From: DASQVO01 sp035640715
Lineage (GTDB): Bacteria; Actinomycetota; Actinomycetes; Streptosporangiales; Streptosporangiaceae
Length of the DNA: 10,562 bases
Direction: 5' to 3'
Assembly: GCA_035640715.1 (NCBI GenBank)
Contig: DASQVO010000061.1
Location: 1-10,562, forward strand
Shown here: positions 5,762 to 10,562 of the stretch, in pieces
Layout of the letters: the number at the start of each line of letters is the position of its first letter
Numbering within the stretch: position 1 is the first letter of the stretch
Translations under genes and position numbers: made by a program
Notes under the pieces: generated by a model
The model's database searches: none
Told to the model about the DNA's origin: nothing
Seen by the model: only the letters and a program-made list of their open reading frames with translations

Positions 5762-7282
5762 CTAGGAGTCCTGACCTGTCAGCGCCGCCACCAGCTCCGC
5801 AGCGGTCTTGCAGTGCCTGAGCAGGTCGCCGACGTGCGCGCGGGTGCCCCGCAGGGGCTCAAGCGTAGGGACGCGCTGCAGCGACTCACGGCCGGGGATA
5901 TCAAAGATCACCGAATCCCATGACGCCGCGGCGACCGCATCCGCGTACTGGCGCAGGCACCGTCCCCGGAAGTAGGCCCTGGTGTCCTCCGGCGGCTCCT
6001 CGATGGCCCGGCGCACCTGCTCTTCATCGGCCAGCCGCACCATCCTGCCCTTGGCCGCCAGCCTGTTGTACAGCCCGCGCGAGAGCCGGACGTCGGAGTA
6101 CTGCAGGTCGATGAGCTGAAGGCGAGGATGCTCCCAGCTCAGCCCGTCCCTCGCCCGGAAACCCTCCAGCAGCTCAAGCTTCGCCACCCAGTCAAGTTCC
6201 CGCGACAGCAGCATCGGATCCTCAGACAGCCGGTTCAGCACCGACTCCCACCGGTTGAGCACGTCCGCGGTCATCGGGTCGACATCCGGCCCGAACCTGT
6301 CCTCCACGTATTTGCGCGCGTATTCCAGGTACTCGCTCTGGAGCTGTATCGCGGTCATCTTCCGGCCGTCCCGGAGCGTGACGAGACGGCGGCAGGACGG
6401 GTCATGCGAGATGGCCCTGAGGTCGGCGACCGCAGACTCCAGTGACAGGTCCGCGTCGAGGAACTTGTCCTCGATCATCGCCAGGACGAGGGCCGTGGTG
6501 CCCAGCTTGAGGTAGGTGGCCACCTCGCTCATGTTGGCGTCGCCGATGATGACGTGCAGCCGCCGGTACTTCTCCGGGTCCGCGTGCGGCTCGTCGCGGG
6601 TGTTGATGATGGGCCGCTTCAGCGTGGTCTCGAGGCCGACCTCGACCTCGAAGAAGTCAGCCCGCTGGCTGAGCTGGAAGCCGACGCCCCGGCCGTCCGC
6701 GCCGATGCCCACCCGTCCGGCGCCGCAGATCACCTGGCGCGTGACGAAGAACGGTGTCAGGTGCCGGACGATGTCGGCGAACGGCGTCGCCCGCCGCATC
6801 AGGTAGTTCTCGTGGCAGCCGTAGGAGGCGCCCTTGTTGTCGGTGTTGTTCTTGTAGAGCTGAATCGGCGAGCTGCCCGGGATGGTCGCGGCACGCTCGG
6901 CCGCCTCCGCCATGATCCGCTCGCCCGCCTTGTCCCAGATCACCGCCGACAGCGGGTTGGTGCATTCCGGCGCCGAGTACTCGGGGTGCGCGTGGTCGAC
7001 GTAGAGCCGGGCGCCGTTGGTAAGGATGACGTTGGCGAGGCCGAGATCCTCATCGGTCAGCTGGGTCGAGTCCGCGCTTTCCCGGGCCAGGTCGAAGCCG
7101 CGGGCATCGCGGAGCGGATTCTCTTCCTCGAAGTCCCAGCGGGCCCGGCGGGCCCGCGCCGCCGTCGCCGCCTGGTAGGCGTTGACAATCTGGGACGAGG
7201 TGACCATCGCGTTGGCCCCCGGCTGGCCGGGCACAGAGATCCCGTACTCGGTCTCTGTGCCCATCACCCGCAGCACGCTCAT
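5762..7282 (-). CDS. dop: Pup deamidase/depupylase
   Basis: ATP-dependent enzyme of the glutamine-synthetase-like carboxylate-amine ligase fold. It converts the C-terminal Gln of Pup to Glu and hydrolyses the isopeptide bond between Pup and substrates. The 506-residue protein starts MSVLRVMGTETEYGISVPGQPG. Glu10 and Glu12 lie in the metal/ATP strand, and Asp96 in LYVDHAHPEYS is the conserved catalytic Asp. Residues about 43-75 (including RWDFEEENPLRDARGFD) are the Dop-specific loop that PafA lacks, which identifies this as Dop rather than the Pup ligase. WDSVIFD near the C-terminus is also typical. The ATG at 7282 is chosen for agreement with the family N-terminus. Its ribosome binding site is weak (only an AGG about 10 nt upstream), so translation may depend on readthrough from arc, 64 nt away. 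Intact. Confidence 0.96.
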   Translation of the reverse strand: MSVLRVMGTETEYGISVPGQPGANAMVTSSQIVNAYQAATAARARRARWDFEEENPLRDARGFDLARESADSTQLTDEDLGLANVILTNGARLYVDHAHPEYSAPECTNPLSAVIWDKAGERIMAEAAERAATIPGSSPIQLYKNNTDNKGASYGCHENYLMRRATPFADIVRHLTPFFVTRQVICGAGRVGIGADGRGVGFQLSQRADFFEVEVGLETTLKRPIINTRDEPHADPEKYRRLHVIIGDANMSEVATYLKLGTTALVLAMIEDKFLDADLSLESAVADLRAISHDPSCRRLVTLRDGRKMTAIQLQSEYLEYARKYVEDRFGPDVDPMTADVLNRWESVLNRLSEDPMLLSRELDWVAKLELLEGFRARDGLSWEHPRLQLIDLQYSDVRLSRGLYNRLAAKGRMVRLADEEQVRRAIEEPPEDTRAYFRGRCLRQYADAVAAASWDSVIFDIPGRESLQRVPTLEPLRGTRAHVGDLLRHCKTAAELVAALTGQDS

Positions 7283-7346
7283 ATCAGAAGCCTATGCCGC
7301 CCGGAGAGCACCGATGCCGCTGGTCGCGAGGCGAGGCCCCGGCAGA

Positions 7347-9131
7347 TCACAGGTACTGGCCCGTATTCGCCACCGTGTCGATGGACCGGCCGGCCTCGGA
7401 GCCCTCCTTACCCGACACCAGCGTGCGGATATAGACGATGCGCTCGCCCTTCTTGCCTGAGATCCGTGCCCAGTCATCCGGGTTGGTGGTGTTGGGCAGA
7501 TCTTCGTTCTCGCTGAATTCGTCCACGCACGCCGACAGCAGATGGGCAACCCGCAGCCCCTTCTGCCCAGTGTCGAGGAATTCCTTGATCGCGTTCTTCT
7601 TGGCCCGGTCCACGATGTTCTGGATCATGGCACCGGAGTTGAAGTCCTTGAAGTAGAGGACTTCCTTGTCGCCGTTGGCGTAGGTGACCTCGAGGAACTT
7701 GTTCTCCTCGGTCTCGCTGTACATCCGCTCGACGACCCGCTGGATCATCGCCTCCACCGTCGCGTCGCGCGAGGAGCCGTGCTCGGTGAGGTCGTCGGGG
7801 TGCAGCGGCAGCTCGGCCAGGATGTACTTGGAGAAGATGTCCTTAGCCGCCTCGGCGTCAGGCCGCTCGATCTTGATCTTGACGTCGAGGCGCCCCGGGC
7901 GCAGGATCGCCGGGTCGATCATGTCCTCGCGGTTCGAGGCGCCGATGACGATCACGTTCTGCAGGCCCTCGACGCCATCGATCTCGCTGAGGAGCTGCGG
8001 GACGATCGTGTTCTCGACGTCGCTCGACACGCCGGAGCCACGGGTGCGGAAGATCGAGTCCATCTCGTCGAAGAAGACGATCACCGGCATGCCCTCGCTG
8101 GCTTTCTCCCGGGCCCGCTGGAAGACGAGCCTGATGTGCCGCTCCGTCTCGCCGACGTACTTGTTGAGCAGCTCGGGGCCCTTGATGTTGAGGAAGAAGC
8201 TCTTGCCCGCGGAGCCGGGCGGCACCGTGCCGCCGGCCGCCGTCTTCGCCGCGACCTGCTTGGCGAGCGAGTTCGCGACCGCCTTGGCGATGAGCGTCTT
8301 CCCGCAGCCGGGCGGGCCGTAGAGCAGCACGCCCTTCGGCGGCCGCAGCTGGTGCTCCCGGAACAGGTCAGCGTGCAGGTAAGGCAGCTCGATCGCGTCA
8401 CGGATCTGCTCGATCTGCGAGGCGAGGCCGCCGATGTCGGAATAGGAGATGTCGGGCACTTCCTCGAGGATGAGCTCCTCGACCTCGGCCTTGGGGATCC
8501 GCTCGAACACATACCCGGAGCGCGGCTCCAGCAGCAGCGAGTCACCGCTGCGCAGCGTGGCGTTGCGCAGCGGGTCCGCCAGCCGGACCACCCGCTCCTC
8601 GTCGGCGTGGGAGATGACCAGCGCCCGCTCGCCATCTTCGAGCAGTTCCTTGAGCATGACCACCTCGCCGGCGGTCTCGTAGCCCTCGGCGATCACCACG
8701 TTGAGCGCCTCGTTGAGCACAACTTCCTGGCCCGGCCGCAGCTCATCGAGCTCCACCGCCGGGCTCACGTGTACCCGCATCTTGCGCCCGCCGGTGAACA
8801 CGTCGGCGGTGCTGTCATCGCTGGCACCCAGGAAAATGCCGAAGCCGGATGGCGGCTGGGCCAGCCGGTCGACCTCCTCCTTCAGCGCCACGATCTGGTC
8901 CCGTGCCTCGCGGAGCGTGGCCGTGAGCCGCTCATTCTGCGCTGTCACAGCGGCCAGACTGGCCTCAGTCTCGCGCAGCCTCTCCTCGAGAAGCCGCGCC
9001 TGGCGGGGCGAATCCGCGAGCCTGCGGCGCAATGCCGCGATCTCCTCATCAAGGAAGGAGATCTGCGCGGTAAGGCCCTTGACCTCATCGTCGTGCCGTG
9101 AGGCGCGTGAGCTCTCATCCCTGCCTCCCAC
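7347..9131 (-). CDS. arc: Proteasome-associated AAA+ ATPase ARC (Mpa)
   Basis: Hexameric unfoldase that binds pupylated substrates and feeds them into the 20S core. Domains in order: coiled coil (about 16-92) for Pup binding; two OB folds (about 95-225); an AAA+ module with Walker A GPPGCGKT (272-279), pore loop KYVGE (324-328), Walker B IVFFDE (351-356), sensor-1 Asn400 and arginines in DPAILRPGRLD (406-416); then a C-terminal region ending GQYL. The penultimate Tyr is the motif that docks in the alpha ring and opens the gate. The start is taken as GTG at 9131 (594 residues), since GGAGGT at 9139-9144 is 7 nt upstream; the in-frame GTG at 9140 would overlap this site. Residues 296-310 are a Gly/Ala/Pro-rich insertion in the AAA domain. 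A promoter-like sequence precedes it, and dop follows after 64 nt. No defects. Confidence 0.97.
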   Translation of the reverse strand: MGGRDESSRASRHDDEVKGLTAQISFLDEEIAALRRRLADSPRQARLLEERLRETEASLAAVTAQNERLTATLREARDQIVALKEEVDRLAQPPSGFGIFLGASDDSTADVFTGGRKMRVHVSPAVELDELRPGQEVVLNEALNVVIAEGYETAGEVVMLKELLEDGERALVISHADEERVVRLADPLRNATLRSGDSLLLEPRSGYVFERIPKAEVEELILEEVPDISYSDIGGLASQIEQIRDAIELPYLHADLFREHQLRPPKGVLLYGPPGCGKTLIAKAVANSLAKQVAAKTAAGGTVPPGSAGKSFFLNIKGPELLNKYVGETERHIRLVFQRAREKASEGMPVIVFFDEMDSIFRTRGSGVSSDVENTIVPQLLSEIDGVEGLQNVIVIGASNREDMIDPAILRPGRLDVKIKIERPDAEAAKDIFSKYILAELPLHPDDLTEHGSSRDATVEAMIQRVVERMYSETEENKFLEVTYANGDKEVLYFKDFNSGAMIQNIVDRAKKNAIKEFLDTGQKGLRVAHLLSACVDEFSENEDLPNTTNPDDWARISGKKGERIVYIRTLVSGKEGSEAGRSIDTVANTGQYL

Positions 9132-9138
9132 GGTCCTC

Positions 9139-9144
9139 ACCTCC
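9139..9144 (-). promoter_or_regulatory. Ribosome binding site that decides the arc start
   Basis: GGAGGT on the - strand is 7 nt before GTG 9131. It overlaps the alternative GTG at 9140, which would leave no room for ribosome placement. Confidence 0.6.
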
Positions 9145-9166
9145 TCCCGGTGCCTGAACTATCTAG

Positions 9167-9194
9167 ACCCTACCTATCGGAGAGCCACCTGCAA
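9167..9194 (-). promoter_or_regulatory. Candidate promoter of arc
   Basis: On the - strand, TTGCAG (9194-9189) and TAGGGT (9172-9167) are separated by 16 nt, a good match to vegetative actinobacterial promoters. The transcript would start near 9160, leaving a leader of about 29 nt that carries the arc ribosome binding site. It lies in the 197-nt trmI-arc spacer, so arc and the downstream pup-proteasome genes can be expressed separately from trmI. The remainder of this spacer (about 9195-9328) is relatively A/T-rich; I recognise nothing else in it. Confidence 0.5.
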
Positions 9195-9328
9195 CCTGGC
9201 GGCCCACGTTAGGCAAAGCATGTCTGACACTGAATTAATGCCCTGGTGCGGTCATCGATGCTGCACGCAAGGCTGATCGTTACGGTTTAGACACTTTTCG
9301 TTATCGTACCGGTCTCTCACGCAACCCA

Positions 9329-10207
9329 TCACGGACTCGCCGAATCCACGTCGTCTTCATCCTGGTGTGCTCCCTTGGCCGGCCGCCGCCGCCGCGGTGG
9401 CGGCGTGACGCCGTCAGCCAGCCGCCGTGCCGTCACGAGGAAGCCGGTGTGCCCGACCATCCGCTGCTCCGGCCGGACCGCGAGGCCGTCCACGTGCCAG
9501 CCCCGCACCAGTGATTCCCACGCCGCGGGCTCATCAAAGCTGCCCTGGCCGCGTAGCGCCTCCACTGTGCGGGACAGCTGTGTCGTGGTGGCCACGTAGC
9601 AGCAGATAACGCCGCCGGGAATCAGCGCCCGCGCGGCGGCGTCCAGGCAGTCCCACGGCGCGAGCATGTCCAGGATCACCCGGTCGGCCGCCGCCTGGCC
9701 CGCCTCGGCCTGGCCGAAATCGCCCACGACAAGGTGCCAGGCCGGGTGCGCCCCGCCGAAGAACCGCTCGACGTTGCGGCGGGCGATCTCGGCGAAGTCG
9801 GCGCGCCGCTCGAACGAGATCACGGCGCCACAGTCCCCGGTGGCCCGCAGCAGCCAGCAGGTCAGCGCGCCGGACCCGGCCCCGGCCTCGATCACCCGCG
9901 CACCGGGGAAGACGTCGGCCATCGCGATGATCTGGGCGGCGTCCTTGGGGTAAACGACTGCCGCTCCGCGCTTCATGGCCAGGGTGAAATCGGCGAGCAG
10001 CGGCCGGAGCGCGACATACGGCGTGCCGCCCGACGACCGCACCACGCTGCCGTCCTGGCTGCCGATCAGGTCGTCGTGGTCAAGTGAGCCGCGATGCGTG
10101 TAGAAGGACTTGCCCGGTTCCAGGACGACCAGGTGACGGCGGCCCTTCGGATCGGTGAGCTGGACGTGGTCGCCTGCCGCGAACGGGCCACGCCGACGTG
10201 AGATCAT
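9329..10207 (-). CDS. trmI: tRNA (adenine-58-N1)-methyltransferase
   Basis: SAM-dependent Rossmann-fold enzyme that methylates N1 of A58 in the T-loop of tRNAs, acting as a tetramer. The N-terminal beta domain (about 1-65, FAAGDHVQLTDPKGRRHLV) matches the mycobacterial enzyme Rv2118c. YPKDAAQII precedes motif I, VIEAGAGSGALT (105-116), the SAM-binding loop. Asp180 in LDMLAPW is the conserved catalytic-site Asp, and WHVDGLAVRPEQRMVGHTGFLV closes the domain in the family's way. The ATG at 10207 (292 residues) is chosen because it starts at the family position. The frame is open to 10282, but that would extend it through the stop of the preceding gene. No clear ribosome binding site precedes the ATG. 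The last 25 residues are a basic-then-acidic low-complexity tail. Adjacency to arc is conserved in actinobacteria. Confidence 0.95.
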   Translation of the reverse strand: MISRRRGPFAAGDHVQLTDPKGRRHLVVLEPGKSFYTHRGSLDHDDLIGSQDGSVVRSSGGTPYVALRPLLADFTLAMKRGAAVVYPKDAAQIIAMADVFPGARVIEAGAGSGALTCWLLRATGDCGAVISFERRADFAEIARRNVERFFGGAHPAWHLVVGDFGQAEAGQAAADRVILDMLAPWDCLDAAARALIPGGVICCYVATTTQLSRTVEALRGQGSFDEPAAWESLVRGWHVDGLAVRPEQRMVGHTGFLVTARRLADGVTPPPRRRRPAKGAHQDEDDVDSASP

Positions 10208-10214
10208 GCCCGCA

Positions 10215-10220
10215 AGGTTA
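10215..10220 (-). promoter_or_regulatory. Possible -10 box giving a leaderless trmI transcript
   Basis: TAACCT on the - strand ends 7 nt before the trmI ATG, so transcription would start at or next to the start codon. This fits the missing ribosome binding site. No good -35 is seen 16-18 nt upstream; the 25-nt distance to the previous stop also allows simple operon transcription. Confidence 0.25.
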
Positions 10221-10232
10221 GCGGCGCGCGCC

Positions 10233-10562
10233 TCATACCCCGGCGAACGCGCTGTCCAGGTCGCTGGCGGCCAGTACGCCATAGACCTGCCCGGTCTGCT
10301 CCACGACCAGGTACTCGCTGGCGGGCGCCTTCCGCACCGCGTCGAGCAGCGCCATGCCGGACAGGTCGGCAGACAGCACGAGGCTCGGGTCGAGCCGGCG
10401 GGCCAGCGTCCCGGCCTCGATCCACGGACGGCGCTGCGGCGGTGTGGCCATCACCGCCGACTCGTTCACGATGGCGATCGGGGAGTTCTCGTGATCCACC
10501 ACGACCAGCGCCCGCGCGTTGGTCTCGTCGGCCCGCCTGATCGCCTCCGCCAGCGGCAGGCT
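10233..10562 (-). CDS. CBS-domain protein, C-terminal part (probable site-2 protease family)
   Basis: Partial gene. The last 109 codons are visible and the frame stays open to the window edge. The visible part holds the end of one CBS motif (LAEAIRRADETNARALVVVD, then IAIVNESAVMATPPQRRPW) and a second one ending EYLVVEQTGQVYGVLAASDLDSAF. Paired CBS motifs bind adenine nucleotides and regulate attached domains. In actinobacteria the gene next to trmI commonly encodes an M50 (site-2 protease) membrane metallopeptidase with such a C-terminus, and the NESAVMATP..RRPW stretch resembles those proteins as I remember them. The peptidase part, with HExxH and membrane segments, is outside the window, so the call is inference from context. 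A GTG at 10502 could start a short protein, but coding continues upstream of it. It is followed by trmI after 25 nt. Confidence 0.72.
   Translation of the reverse strand, partial: SLPLAEAIRRADETNARALVVVDHENSPIAIVNESAVMATPPQRRPWIEAGTLARRLDPSLVLSADLSGMALLDAVRKAPASEYLVVEQTGQVYGVLAASDLDSAFAGV

Noticed and set aside
6554..7516. + strand open frame (320 codons) opposite dop
   Set aside because: Shadow of dop; no ribosome binding site or domain, and composition follows the complement of dop codons.
7542..9101. Long + strand open frame (519 codons) opposite arc
   Set aside because: It is the antisense shadow of a clear AAA ATPase gene. GC-rich codon bias keeps the opposite frame open, and its product is low-complexity, rich in Arg/Leu/Asp/Val with no domain.
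9140..9207. Possible small gene or leader peptide between trmI and arc
   Set aside because: No start codon with a ribosome binding site and a plausible peptide was found; the stretch is better explained as the arc promoter.
1..10562. CRISPR array, insertion sequence, phage or toxin-antitoxin module
   Set aside because: No regularly spaced repeats, transposase, integrase or toxin-like genes are present; the window is filled with intact conserved genes.

Overview
The window is high-GC chromosomal DNA from an actinomycetote. The evidence is the complete Pup-proteasome gene cluster, frequent GTG starts, strong third-position G/C bias, and type II fatty acid synthase genes arranged as in mycobacteria (acpP, fabF/kasA, accD6). 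The protein variants are not those of Mycobacterium: the ACP has no long AcpM-type tail, and PrcA and PrcB resemble what I recall of Streptomyces and its relatives. I cannot name the genus.

Layout. On the + strand, positions 31-3187 hold acpP, fabF and a carboxyltransferase gene, accD6. They form one transcription unit whose start lies left of the window. On the - strand, positions 10562 to 3311 hold, in transcription order: the 3' end of a CBS-domain protein gene (probably the site-2 protease usually found beside trmI), trmI (tRNA m1A58 methyltransferase), arc (proteasomal AAA ATPase), dop, pup, prcB and prcA. The two blocks converge at about 3190-3310, where two strong GC hairpins sit back to back.

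How the genes work together. FabF extends acyl chains carried on AcpP. AccD6 is the carboxyltransferase subunit that makes malonyl-CoA, the extender unit. In the other block, Dop deamidates the C-terminal Gln of Pup to Glu and also removes Pup from substrates. A ligase (PafA) attaches Pup to lysines. Arc recognises pupylated proteins, unfolds them and threads them into the PrcB/PrcA 20S core. pafA, which commonly follows prcA, is not in this window.

Most of the window is conserved housekeeping, and I see no mobile element, CRISPR array, phage gene or RNA gene. The unusual features lie in and around pup-prcB-prcA. (1) The 3' end of pup is followed directly by a diverged 28-nt tandem copy that still spells VRKGGQ-stop, but in another frame. 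(2) The roughly 320-bp pup-prcB spacer carries a perfect 28-bp palindrome and a 10-bp inverted repeat pair. (3) PrcB has a C-terminal extension of about 57 residues with atypical codons, including TTA, that runs over the prcA start.
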